DNA of 64,000 nt from Mesorhizobium tamadayense (GTDB lineage: Bacteria > Pseudomonadota > Alphaproteobacteria > Rhizobiales > Rhizobiaceae): NCBI RefSeq assembly GCF_003863365.1, contig NZ_RQXT01000031.1, positions 21,985-85,984 of the forward strand, given 5' to 3'. A program made the translations under genes and the position numbers. The first letter of the stretch is position 1; every line of letters begins with the position of its first letter. Shown piece by piece: positions 42,319 to 50,018 of this stretch. A model generated the notes under the pieces. The model had not been told where the DNA came from and made no database searches. It worked only from the letters and a program-made list of their open reading frames with translations.

Positions 42319-42398
42319 TCGCGCCAAGTTTCCCGCGTCCGGGTGTTTTCCCCGTGCTCCAGCGGCCAAAACTCCACGAACATTAACGGACGAACATC

Positions 42399-42566
42399 AT
42401 GGCCAAAGCCGCAAACATCAAGATCAAGCTTCTGTCGACCGCCGACACCGGTTTCTTCTACGTGACCAGCAAGAACAGCCGCACCAAGACGGACAAGCTG
42501 TCGTTCCGCAAGTACGACCCGATCGCCAAGAAGCACGTCGAGTTCAAGGAAACCAAGATCAAGTAA
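42399..42566 (+). CDS. rpmG: 50S ribosomal protein L33
   Basis: A 55-residue basic protein: MAKAANIKIKLLSTADTGFF continuing YVTSKNSRTKTDKLSFRKYD and ending KHVEFKETKIK. This is the canonical alphaproteobacterial L33 without the zinc cysteines (the C-minus form), part of the E-site region of the large subunit. Codon use is strongly biased (AAG, ATC, GAC), as in ribosomal genes. It is flanked by its own promoter candidate and a strong terminator, so it is monocistronic. Confidence 0.96.
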   Translation: MAKAANIKIKLLSTADTGFFYVTSKNSRTKTDKLSFRKYDPIAKKHVEFKETKIK

Positions 42567-42591
42567 TCTGGTTTATCCTGAAATGTCGAAG

Positions 42592-42616
42592 CGCCGCCCT
42601 CCGGGCGGCGTTTTTT
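42592..42616 (+). terminator. Rho-independent terminator of rpmG
   Basis: CGCCGCCC (42592-42599), loop TCC, GGGCGGCG (42603-42610), followed by six T. The eight-base-pair GC stem is perfect and starts 26 bp after the rpmG stop. Confidence 0.93.
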
Positions 42617-42689
42617 GTTTTTGGCCACGTCCTGCTGGCTTTGGCACGCTGCGTACCTTGGAGATTAGCCGAAACGCCATTCGCCTAGT

Positions 42690-42853
42690 CGAAGCAAGGA
42701 GCGGAGCGACGCGGCGCAGACCCCGGAATCCTGCCGTGACTTGAGAGCGCCGCAGCGGTGCAGAATTCTGCTCCGCCGCGTTCTTGGGGTGAGGTCGCGG
42801 CATGGATCCCAGGGTCTCCGCGACGCCGCTTCGCGGCTGCTCCCGCCCTGGGA
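42690..42853. mobile_element. Gene-less inverted-repeat element related to the GIY-YIG element
   Basis: Left arm 42690-42740 (contains GCGCAGACCCCGGAATCCTG and CCGTGAC) and right arm 42794-42853 (contains GTCGCGGCATGGATCCCAGG) are imperfect inverted repeats. The arms resemble the ends of the element at 27550-28062 (shared CGCAGACCC, GGATCC, CCGTGAC). The 53-bp centre includes GCAGAATTCTGC, a perfect palindrome; part of it (TGCAGAATT) also occurs just inside the right end of the GIY-YIG element. The unit is 164 bp and has no gene: a MITE-like derivative is the simplest reading. Confidence 0.6.
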
Positions 42854-43014
42854 CAAAGTCCGGGAGGCCTGGGCCAATCTCGAGCGCATGGTGCTGCGCT
42901 GAAACGAGCGGCGCAACTTGGCCGCCTGCGGACCCGCACGGTGTGTGCCGGAGCCCTGGGCATAATGCTTTCAGCCGCTTAGCGCGCCAAGTTGAACGTG
43001 TTTCTGCGGAAAAA

Positions 43015-43130
43015 GGGGGCCGGTCGGCGTTTGGCAGCGGTACGAGGAGGCCACTATGTGCCAGCGCCGGCCGGCCGACCCCACGGACCCAGGAGATGCG
43101 GCGGACCTGAGCATCATGGGGTATTTTTTT
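43015..43130 (+). ncRNA. Candidate structured transcript with T-run
   Basis: GGGGCCGGTCGGCG (43016-43029) can pair imperfectly with CGCCGGCCGGCCGACCCC (43065-43082). The loop holds GAGGAGG and an ATG. A weaker stem, CCCCA (43079-43083) with TGGGG (43117-43121), is followed by seven T at 43124-43130 and would compete with the first. This mutually exclusive pairing with a T-run is what an attenuator or a small RNA with its own terminator looks like. No promoter is evident and the next gene downstream is on the other strand. Confidence 0.3.
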
Positions 43131-43265
43131 GATCGAGCCGGGCAGTCTACCCTCGTGCCGGCTTCGTCTTCGGTCTATGCGTCGCAGATTTGCGCAAGAA
43201 CGTATGAAAATCAACCATTTCTTAACCACGGCTCCCGAATCGCTTGGGTTAAGGTAAATTCCTAA
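43056..43265 (+). CDS. Possible small ORF with strong ribosome-binding site
   Basis: A 69-codon frame beginning MCQRRPADPTDPGDAADLSI. GAGGAGG lies six bases before the ATG. The first 24 codons look plausible (Asp/Pro-rich), but the rest has atypical codons and no family pattern, and the frame runs over the T-run at 43124. It may be a short leader peptide or chance. Confidence 0.2.
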   Translation: MCQRRPADPTDPGDAADLSIMGYFFDRAGQSTLVPASSSVYASQICARTYENQPFLNHGSRIAWVKVNS

Positions 43266-43306
43266 CCCTATCGGGTTGACGCGGGATTAGGCCTTTCGGA
43301 CTTAAG

Positions 43307-43401
43307 CGCGTCGCGGCGAAACGGATTCAGGCAACGCGCTTAAGTCTTCTGGTCTATGCATGTCGTTCCCGCAAAACCGCTGCGCACTTTTGGGCGACAT
43401 G
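43307..43401 (+). repeat. Dispersed repeat, family 2, copy 1
   Basis: Starts GCGCGTCGCGGCGAAACGG and continues GGATTCAGGCAACGCGCTTA, ATGCATGTCGTTCCC and AAAACCGCTGCGCAC, ending GGGCGACATG. It contains two internal hairpins (GCGCG...CGCGC; CATGTCG...CGACATG). It matches the repeat at 51582-51677 along its length and abuts the pleD stop. Confidence 0.8.
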
Positions 43402-43403
43402 GA

Positions 43404-44777
43404 TCAGGCCGCCTTGGCGACAACCCGGTTGCGGCCGCCGCTCTTGGCCTCATAGAGCGCAAGGTCGGCGCGCTTCATCAGTGCCGCGACCGTATCCGCT
43501 CCCTTCAGCAGCGATGACACGCCGACGCTGACGGTGACTTCAATCGTCTTGCCTTCGGTCCCGACCGCGAAGGGCATCTGCGCGATCTCGGCGCGGATAC
43601 GCTCGGCCACCTTCTCAGCAATGACGCCGTCCGTGTCCGGCATGACCACGACGAACTCCTCGCCGCCGAACCGGCAGGCAAGGTCGATGCCGCGCACATT
43701 CTTGCGCAGCCGCCTGGCGAACTCGCGCAGCACGTCGTCGCCGCCGTCATGGCCATGGGCGTCGTTGATGGATTTGAAGCGGTCGAGATCGGTGATCATC
43801 ACCGACAGCGGACGCCGCCGCGCCACGGCGCGGTCGAGCAGCGTTTCTAGGTGGCTGTCGAGGTAGCGCCGGTTGTGCAGCCCGGTCAGCCCGTCGGTCA
43901 CCGCCATCTCGATGGTCTGGGTGACGCTGGCGCGCAGCTGGTCGTTGTAGCGCTTGCGACGCACCTGCGTGCGCAGGCGCGCCGTCAGCTCGTGCTGGTC
44001 GATCGGCCGCGTCAGATAGTCGTTTATGCCGAGTTCGAGGCCCCGGATGATACGGCCCTCCTCGCCCCCGTCGGCCAAGAGGATGATCGGCAGGAAGCGG
44101 GTGCGGTCGAGCGAGCGCAGCTGCGAGCAGAGCCTCAGCGCATCGAAATCGGCGAAGGCCGTCGAGATCAGCACGCATTCGTAGGGTGCCTCGGCCGCCT
44201 GGAAGAAGCCGGCATTCGGATCGGTGGCCACATCGAGCTCGACGCTGCCGCGCAGCATCTTCCGGATGCGCTCGATCGACGGCTTGCGCTCGTCGACCAG
44301 AAGCACTTTGGGCTTGGTGTCTTCCGTCGCGAAGTTGCGGCCGAGCAGCTCCTCGATGCCGATATTGCGCGTGGTCGAAGCGCGCAGGCGCAATTCGTCG
44401 GTCAGCGACTTCAGCCTGACCAGGCTCTTCACCCGCGTCATCAACTGCAGGTCGTTGACCGGCTTGGTGAGGAAATCGTCGGCGCCGGCCTCGAGGCCGC
44501 GCACGCGGTCCGACACCTGGTCGAGCGCGGTGATCATGACGACCGGAATATGCGAGGTCGCCGGGTCGCTCTTCAGCCGCTTGCAGACCTCGAACCCGTC
44601 CATGCCCGGCATCATCACGTCGAGCAGCACGACATCGACTTTGCCGTTTTCGCAGGTCTCGATCGCGTCCGGGCCATTGCCTGCCGTCAGCACCTCGAAA
44701 TATTCGGCGAGCAACCGAACCTCGAGCAGCCGCACATTGGCGGGGATGTCATCGACGACGAGGATCCGCGCGGTCAT
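43404..44777 (-). CDS. pleD: Response regulator / diguanylate cyclase PleD
   Basis: A 457-residue protein with the PleD layout receiver-receiver-GGDEF. The first receiver has the phospho-acceptor Asp53 in VVLLDVMMPGMDGFEVCK. The second (about 150-270, VLLVDERKPSIERIRKMLRG) lacks a normal acceptor and serves as a dimerisation adaptor. The GGDEF domain has GGEEF near 369, and RGID exactly five residues before it is an intact inhibitory site. It makes c-di-GMP at the developing cell pole. The gene follows divK by 21 bp on the same strand, the usual alphaproteobacterial arrangement, so both should be cotranscribed. Confidence 0.95.
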   Translation of the reverse strand: MTARILVVDDIPANVRLLEVRLLAEYFEVLTAGNGPDAIETCENGKVDVVLLDVMMPGMDGFEVCKRLKSDPATSHIPVVMITALDQVSDRVRGLEAGADDFLTKPVNDLQLMTRVKSLVRLKSLTDELRLRASTTRNIGIEELLGRNFATEDTKPKVLLVDERKPSIERIRKMLRGSVELDVATDPNAGFFQAAEAPYECVLISTAFADFDALRLCSQLRSLDRTRFLPIILLADGGEEGRIIRGLELGINDYLTRPIDQHELTARLRTQVRRKRYNDQLRASVTQTIEMAVTDGLTGLHNRRYLDSHLETLLDRAVARRRPLSVMITDLDRFKSINDAHGHDGGDDVLREFARRLRKNVRGIDLACRFGGEEFVVVMPDTDGVIAEKVAERIRAEIAQMPFAVGTEGKTIEVTVSVGVSSLLKGADTVAALMKRADLALYEAKSGGRNRVVAKAA

Positions 44778-44798
44778 CTCAAAGGCTCCGGCTCGGCA

Positions 44799-45170
44799 TC
44801 AGGCATCGCCTAGATAGGATTTGATCGTCTCGATGAAGCGCGGCACCGAGATCGGCTTGGAGATGTAGGCCTCGCAACCGCCCTGGCGGATGCGCTCCTC
44901 ATCGCCCTTCATCGCGAAGGCGGTCACGGCGATGACCGGGATCGAGTGCAGTTCGTCGTCTTCCTTCAGCCACTTGGTCACTTCCAGGCCCGAAACCTCG
45001 GGCAGCTGTATGTCCATCAGGATCAGGTCCGGCCGGTGCTGGCGCGCGAGGTCCAGCGCCTCAAGGCCGTTGCGCGTGCGTACCGTCTCGTAACCGCTGG
45101 CTTCGATGAGGTCCCGAAAGAGCTTCATGTTGAGCTCATTGTCCTCGACGATCATGACCTTCTTAGCCAT
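44799..45170 (-). CDS. divK: Single-domain response regulator DivK
   Basis: A 123-residue receiver-only protein. It starts MAKKVMIVEDNELNMKLFRD, has the phospho-acceptor Asp53 in PDLILMDIQLPEVSGLEVTK, the switch Thr in IAVTAFAMKGDEE and the conserved Lys in AYISKPISV. DivK, phosphorylated by PleC/DivJ-type kinases, controls DivL-CckA-CtrA and so the cell cycle. I chose ATG 45170, the family start; the open frame to 45239 adds a non-homologous tail. First gene of divK-pleD. Confidence 0.95.
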   Translation of the reverse strand: MAKKVMIVEDNELNMKLFRDLIEASGYETVRTRNGLEALDLARQHRPDLILMDIQLPEVSGLEVTKWLKEDDELHSIPVIAVTAFAMKGDEERIRQGGCEAYISKPISVPRFIETIKSYLGDA

Positions 45171-45408
45171 CAATTTCCCGTCCCGACTGTCCCCGAAGAC
45201 GAAGACCGCCGTCATGCGTCCTTGCCGGATCGCACCCAACCCGCATGTACCCTACGTCAATATGATTGACGAAACGCAAACCGGCTGTTGGAAAAGCACA
45301 TCTATTCCACTTGCGGGTGCAGGGCTGAAGCGGCTGAGACTTGCCGCAAGCGACGCTTGCCATTACTGCGGAAGAAAGACTCAACATCCACACCGGCAAA
45401 AGGTAGCG

Positions 45409-45708
45409 ATGGCAAACGCAGCGTCAATGCGCGAAGAAGCGGAAACCCTTGCCGTCAGGGCGCTGGGTTTCGTCGCCAGCGATCCGGAGCTCTTGCCGCG
45501 CTTCCTGGCGATCACCGGCATCGAGGCGCAGTCGATCCGCAAGGCGGCTGATGAGCCGGGCTTCCTTGCCGGCGTGCTGCAGTTCATCCTCGCCCACGAG
45601 CCGACGCTTCTGCGCTTTGCCGAGGAGACCGGCACGCCGCCCGCCGCCGTCGGTAAGGCCTTGCGGGCGCTGCCGCTCGGCAACGACGACCACGAGCGCT
45701 CGACATGA
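45409..45708 (+). CDS. DUF3572 family protein
   Basis: A 99-residue helical protein: MREEAETLAVRALGFVASDP, LLPRFLAITGIEAQSIRKAA, PGFLAGVLQFILAHEPTLLR and FAEETGTPPAAVGKALRAL. This is the rhizobial DUF3572 pattern, whose second half resembles a helix bundle; the function is unknown. AGGTAG is close to the ATG at 45409. It is divergent from divK-pleD, an association I know from other Rhizobiales, and its stop overlaps the HAD gene start (ATGA), so the two are coupled. Confidence 0.82.
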   Translation: MANAASMREEAETLAVRALGFVASDPELLPRFLAITGIEAQSIRKAADEPGFLAGVLQFILAHEPTLLRFAEETGTPPAAVGKALRALPLGNDDHERST

Positions 45709-46358
45709 GCGACGATCCCGAGACAGCGCGCCAGATCGAGGAGCTTGCCGCCGACGACCGGCCGCTGCTGGTGCTCGACGTCGACGACGTCGTGCTTGAA
45801 TTCGTCCGGCCCTTTCCGCATTTCCTGAAATCGCGAGGCTTCCAGCTGACGCTCGCCTCCTTCCGCCTCACCGGCAACATCGCCGAGACGGCATCTGGCC
45901 GGCTTATCGAGCAGGCCGAGGTGACAGCGCTGCTTGGCGATTTCTTCGACGCGCAAGCCGATTGGCAGAGCATCACCGACGGCGCCGCGCAAGCGCTGGC
46001 GACGCTCGGGCAGCGCGCCGAGATCGTGCTCCTGACCGCCATGCCGCATAAGCACCGCGCCGTGCGCCGGGCTCATCTCGACGCGCTCGGCCTGAACTAC
46101 CCGCTGCTGACCACGGAAATGGCGAAAGGACCGGCCATCGCCAAGCTGCGCGGCGCCAAAGGCAGGCCCGTCGCCTTTGTCGACGACCAGCCCTCCAATC
46201 TGATGTCGGCGCGCAATTCGGTCGCCGATGCGCAACTCTTCCACCTGATGGCCGACAACACGCTGCGCGCCTTCCTGCCGCCGACGCCGGGCGATATCAT
46301 CGCCGTGAACGATTGGAGCGAAGCCGCCCCGAAGATCGCCGGCGCGCTCGGTCTCTAA
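45705..46358 (+). CDS. HAD-like phosphatase family protein
   Basis: A 217-residue haloacid-dehalogenase-fold protein. LLVLDVDDVVLEFVRPFPHF has the DxD nucleophile motif I near residues 24-26, LLTAMPHKHR resembles motif II (Thr), Lys is present in TEMAKGPAIAKLRG, and VAFVDDQPSNLMSARNSV gives the acidic motif IV. The intact motifs suggest an active phosphatase on a small molecule or protein. Substrate unknown. It is translationally coupled to the DUF3572 gene. Confidence 0.78.
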   Translation: MSDDPETARQIEELAADDRPLLVLDVDDVVLEFVRPFPHFLKSRGFQLTLASFRLTGNIAETASGRLIEQAEVTALLGDFFDAQADWQSITDGAAQALATLGQRAEIVLLTAMPHKHRAVRRAHLDALGLNYPLLTTEMAKGPAIAKLRGAKGRPVAFVDDQPSNLMSARNSVADAQLFHLMADNTLRAFLPPTPGDIIAVNDWSEAAPKIAGALGL

Positions 46359-46373
46359 AGAGCCATACCTTCA

Positions 46374-47918
46374 TTAGGGCTGCAGCTTCGCCCCTGCCCC
46401 GCCATTGTCGTCCTGGCCCGTGCCGTCATCCTCGCCCGAACCGTCATCCTGGCCGGCGCCGTCGTCCTGAACGGCATCGGCCGGCTTCAACATGGCGCCG
46501 TTGACCGTGACGGAACCGTCGGCCTTGGTATTGATGACCCATTCCAGCCGGCCGTCAGGCAGCGTCTTGCCGAAACCTTTGACGGCCAGCGCAAACGGAA
46601 AAGCCTGAGCCAGTTGCTGGTCGCTCTTGGCGCCCTCTTGCAGGGCCTGCACGATCTTGTCATAGCCCGCGACATCCACGGTCATGGTCGCATCCGGCTT
46701 CTTGTCCGGAAACGTCATCTCGCCTTCCATGGCTACCTCGATGTCGCCATTCTTCACCGTGCTGTGCCCAAGGACGAACTTGGGTGTCTTGGCAAGGAAA
46801 TCGGTGACCAGAGCGTCGCCGAACTCATCCGACAGCGGCGGATTCTTGTTGAGATCAAAGGCTTCAATCGCCTTCTTCGCCATGGTGTCGAGATCAATGT
46901 TGGCGCCGCCGAAATTGAGGTCGACATCCGTCGGCAGCAGCGCAACGCTCCAGCCAGGCAGCATCTGCTGCGGGATCGTCAGGCCGGAGGCCTTGATCGC
47001 GTAGTTGACTTTGCCATTCTGGGAGACGCCGTCCATGCCGAACGCAGTGCTGAATTGCTTCGCCCCGAATTTGCCGACGGGGCTCTCCACCTCGAAATCC
47101 TTGAAGCCGTAGTTGCCGTCGATCCTTTCCCAGATGGGCAGCGCGGCCTGCAGAAGCGTCTTGAGCTCCGCCTGATTGGCCTTGAGTTTGGCTTCGTCCT
47201 CATTGGCCACGGCAAAGGCAAGCAGATCGAGCAGCGGCTTGGTCCGCACGCCCTTGCCGTTCGCGTCCACCGACAGTTCCGGCGTTTTCAGTGTAAGCGG
47301 AAAGTTCATTCCGCTATCGGGATCGTCGACCGTGATCTTTTCGACGAAGCTCGACACTTTCTGCGTCGCCGTGAAGTCGACGCCACCATTGGCCGACTTG
47401 GTGGCGGCAATGGTCGCGGTGCCGGCGCCGGCGGTGACGTCCGCCTGCTGCTTGGCTTGCCGCGATGTCATCGCCATGCCCGCCATGGAGCTCGCACCGC
47501 TGGTGAAAGCGGCGAGACTCGGGTCGTAGACGGCGGTGCCCTTGCCGTCCTTGACCGTGAGCTGCATGCTTTGCGGGCCCTCCGGTCCGGTGAATTCGAA
47601 AGACATGCTCTGCGAGAAATCCGAGGCGACGTCCCAGGATCCATCGCTGCGCGGCTTCACCATCAAGGCGTAGGGCGCAAGGTCGAATTTCAACGGCTTC
47701 TCGTTTGGCAGCGCATTGACCAGCGCCTTGATGTCGACCGAGATTTTGTAGGCGTCGCCTTCGGCCGATACCTTGAGCACGCCCTTGTCGAACGCCTGCC
47801 TGCCGAAATAGCGCGCCAGATTGTCGGAGAGCTGCTTCGCGCCTTGGCTGTCGATCGTCTGGGCGACGGCGGGCGCGCTGAACGCGAGAGCTGCAACAAG
47901 TGGCAAAATACGCTTCAC
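46374..47918 (-). CDS. DUF2125-like secreted protein
   Basis: A 514-residue periplasmic protein with a signal peptide (VKRILPLVAALAFSAPAVAQ). The mature part is a long beta-rich chain with repeated segments such as VSSFVEKITVDDPDSGMNFP and GFKDFEVESPVGKFGAKQF, in the style of the alphaproteobacterial DUF2125 family (unknown function, possibly lipid-binding or envelope-associated). The last 30 residues are low-complexity, with Gln-Asp-Asp-Gly/Asn repeats (VQDDGAGQDDGSGEDDGTGQ). The start is GTG at 47918 with GGAG seven bases upstream; the frame is open further but adds nothing similar. Confidence 0.72.
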   Translation of the reverse strand: MKRILPLVAALAFSAPAVAQTIDSQGAKQLSDNLARYFGRQAFDKGVLKVSAEGDAYKISVDIKALVNALPNEKPLKFDLAPYALMVKPRSDGSWDVASDFSQSMSFEFTGPEGPQSMQLTVKDGKGTAVYDPSLAAFTSGASSMAGMAMTSRQAKQQADVTAGAGTATIAATKSANGGVDFTATQKVSSFVEKITVDDPDSGMNFPLTLKTPELSVDANGKGVRTKPLLDLLAFAVANEDEAKLKANQAELKTLLQAALPIWERIDGNYGFKDFEVESPVGKFGAKQFSTAFGMDGVSQNGKVNYAIKASGLTIPQQMLPGWSVALLPTDVDLNFGGANIDLDTMAKKAIEAFDLNKNPPLSDEFGDALVTDFLAKTPKFVLGHSTVKNGDIEVAMEGEMTFPDKKPDATMTVDVAGYDKIVQALQEGAKSDQQLAQAFPFALAVKGFGKTLPDGRLEWVINTKADGSVTVNGAMLKPADAVQDDGAGQDDGSGEDDGTGQDDNGGAGAKLQP

Positions 47919-48020
47919 GTCGGTTCTCCGTTGTCGGAAGGCGAAATTCGTTTCGTGCTTCTGGTAGGGAAGAAGCGTTACTGCCGCAAGACGGCGACTG
48001 TACGCCAAAAGCCCGCGCGG

Positions 48021-48596
48021 CTAAAGCACCAGCCGCATCAGCGGCCGGCCGGGCTTGCGCTCCAGAAGCCTCTCGAACCCGGCCTTCTCGAACACTCGCG
48101 ATGAGCCGACGAACAGTCCTATCGAGCGTGAGTCGCGCGACAGGTCGATCGGGCAGGCTTCGAGCAGCCTGGCGCCGTTTTCGCGGGCGAATGCGATGCC
48201 GCCGTCGACGAGGCGGTGGGTGATGCCCCGCCCCCTAGCCTTGACGCGGATGAAGAAGCAGGAGATCGCCCAGACGCTCGCATCGCCGGCGTCCGCTGGA
48301 TCGACCGGCGCCGAACCCCTGCCCTGATTGTTCCACTCGGGCACATCGGCGCGCGGACCGATCTGCATCCAGCCGACTGCCTTGCCGTCCTCGAAGGCCA
48401 GAAGCCCCGGCGGCGGGCCGGCTTCGATGCGCGCCTTGATGTGATCCTTGTTGCGCTCGCGGTCGCTGGCGCGGCGCTCCGCCGGTGTCAGCCGGAAATG
48501 CGTGCACCAGCAGCCGTAACAGGCACCTTGCTTGCCGAAGAGGTCCTCGAAGTCAGCCCAACGCTCTGGCGTAAGCGGTACTACGGTCGTGCTCAT
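48021..48596 (-). CDS. GNAT family N-acetyltransferase
   Basis: A 191-residue protein with a Cys-rich N-terminal segment (GKQGACYGCWCTHFRL) and a GNAT acetyltransferase domain. AVGWMQIGPRADVPEW is the central strand, and ISCFFIRVKARGRGITHRLV holds the acetyl-CoA-binding R/Q-x-x-G-x-G/A pattern (RGRGIT). The Cys-x-x-Cys-x-Cys segment is shared with a group of uncharacterised GNAT proteins that act on small molecules. I start at ATG 48596 because GGGGAG precedes it; 48614 adds six residues. It is divergent from dinB. Confidence 0.82.
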   Translation of the reverse strand: MSTTVVPLTPERWADFEDLFGKQGACYGCWCTHFRLTPAERRASDRERNKDHIKARIEAGPPPGLLAFEDGKAVGWMQIGPRADVPEWNNQGRGSAPVDPADAGDASVWAISCFFIRVKARGRGITHRLVDGGIAFARENGARLLEACPIDLSRDSRSIGLFVGSSRVFEKAGFERLLERKPGRPLMRLVL

Positions 48597-48673
48597 GCGT
48601 TCTCCCCAGGCCAAGCTTGTTGCCGGCCCTGCACTGTCGTACCATTGCGTTTGTTCTCTTTATGTTCGCAGCG

Positions 48674-49990
48674 ATGGCGGCTCCTGTCAACAATCCCGAA
48701 CACGGTTTTTGCCGCGACTGCCTGGCTTTCCAGCGCGGCGAGACGCGCCGCTGCGAGCGCTGCGGCAGTCCGCGCCTTGTCCGCCACCCCGAGCTCTACC
48801 GGCTGCACATCGCCCATATCGACTGCGACGCCTTCTATGCGGCGATCGAAAAGCGCGACAATCCCGCGCTGAAGGACAAGCCGGTGATCGTCGGCGGCGG
48901 CAGGCGCGGCGTCGTCTCCACCGCCTGCTACATCGCCCGCATCCAGGGCGTTCGCTCGGCGATGCCGATGTTCAAGGCGCTCGAGGCCTGTCCCGAGGCC
49001 GTGGTGATTCCACCCGACATGGAAAAATATGTCGGCGTCGGCCGTGAAGTGCGCGCGCTGATGCAGGCGCTGACGCCGCTGGTCGAGCCGCTGTCGATCG
49101 ACGAGGCTTTTCTCGACCTGGCCGGCACCGAGCGCCTGCACGGCATGCCGCCGGCGCTGGTGCTGGCCCGCTTCGCGCAGACCGTCGAAAAGGAGCTTGG
49201 CATCACCGTTTCGGCCGGCCTCTCCTACTGCAAGTTCCTGGCCAAGATCGCGTCGGACTTGCGCAAGCCGCGCGGCTTCTCTGTCATCGGCGAAGCGGAG
49301 GCGCCGACCTTCCTCGCCGGGCAGCCGGTGACGCTGATCTGGGGTGTCGGCAAGGCGCTCGCCGCGACGCTGGAGCGCGACGGCATCCGCACCATCGCCC
49401 AGCTGCAGCGCATGGAGCGCGGCGAGCTGATGCGGCGCTACGGCGTCATGGGCGAACGCCTCTACAGTCTCTCGCGCGGCGAGGACGACCGCCGGGTCGT
49501 TCCGGACGGTGATGCCAAGAGCGTCTCGGCCGAAACCACCTTCGACACCGATATCGCCTCGCTGGCGGAACTGGTGCCGGTGCTGCGCGGCTTGTCCGAG
49601 AAAGTCTCGGCGCGGCTGAAGAAATCCGGCATCGCCGGGCGCACCGTGATGCTGAAGCTGAAGACGAAGGATTTCAAGCTCCGCACCCGCAACCGCCAGC
49701 TTGGCGATCCGACGCGGCTCGCCGACCGCATTTTCCAGACCGGGCTCGACCTGTTGCGCCGCGAGGCCGACGGCACGAAATTCCGCCTGCTCGGCATCGG
49801 CGTCAGCGATCTTTCCGACGACGGTAAGGCCGATCCGCCGGATCTTGTCGACGTGCGGTCGCGCAAGCGCGCGATGGCCGAAACCGCCATCGACGCGTTG
49901 CGCGACAAGTTCGGCAGAAAGGCCGTCGAGACCGGCTACACCTTTGGCAAGGGCCGCGGCGCCAATCCGCCCGAGCCGCTCGAGGAGTGA
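48674..49990 (+). CDS. dinB: DNA polymerase IV
   Basis: A 438-residue Y-family translesion polymerase. An N-terminal zinc-ribbon-like extension (CRDCLAFQRGETRRCERCGS, residues about 13-32) is typical of rhizobial DinB. The palm starts at HIDCDAFYAAIEKRDNPALK and the catalytic SIDEAFLDLAGTERL motif is near 141-148. The thumb has SYCKFLAKIASDLRKP and the little finger RTVMLKLKTKDFKLRTRNR. No C-terminal clamp-binding QxxLF-type motif stands out. The ATG at 48674 is chosen; in-frame ATGs at 48662 and 48617 are alternatives. Error-prone bypass of lesions is expected; I see no LexA box. Confidence 0.92.
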   Translation: MAAPVNNPEHGFCRDCLAFQRGETRRCERCGSPRLVRHPELYRLHIAHIDCDAFYAAIEKRDNPALKDKPVIVGGGRRGVVSTACYIARIQGVRSAMPMFKALEACPEAVVIPPDMEKYVGVGREVRALMQALTPLVEPLSIDEAFLDLAGTERLHGMPPALVLARFAQTVEKELGITVSAGLSYCKFLAKIASDLRKPRGFSVIGEAEAPTFLAGQPVTLIWGVGKALAATLERDGIRTIAQLQRMERGELMRRYGVMGERLYSLSRGEDDRRVVPDGDAKSVSAETTFDTDIASLAELVPVLRGLSEKVSARLKKSGIAGRTVMLKLKTKDFKLRTRNRQLGDPTRLADRIFQTGLDLLRREADGTKFRLLGIGVSDLSDDGKADPPDLVDVRSRKRAMAETAIDALRDKFGRKAVETGYTFGKGRGANPPEPLEE

Positions 49991-50018
49991 GAGCGGCCGG
50001 CATTCATTGTGGGCTTGA

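Larger units (their letters stand above)
42567..43403. other. Long non-coding region between rpmG and pleD
   Basis: 837 bp holding, in order, the rpmG terminator, a gene-less inverted-repeat element (42690-42853), a GC-rich stretch with inverted repeats (CAACTTGGC 42914-42922 with GCCAAGTTG 42986-42994), a candidate structured transcript ending in a T-run (43015-43130) and a family 2 repeat (43307-43401). I looked for RNase P RNA, signal-recognition-particle RNA and tmRNA signatures and did not find them. Confidence 0.7.

Noticed and set aside
42854..43300. RNase P RNA, signal-recognition-particle RNA or tmRNA in the rpmG-pleD gap
   Set aside because: Their conserved core sequences (for example GAGGAAAGTCC for RNase P, the GGAAGGAAGCAG-type SRP loop) are absent.
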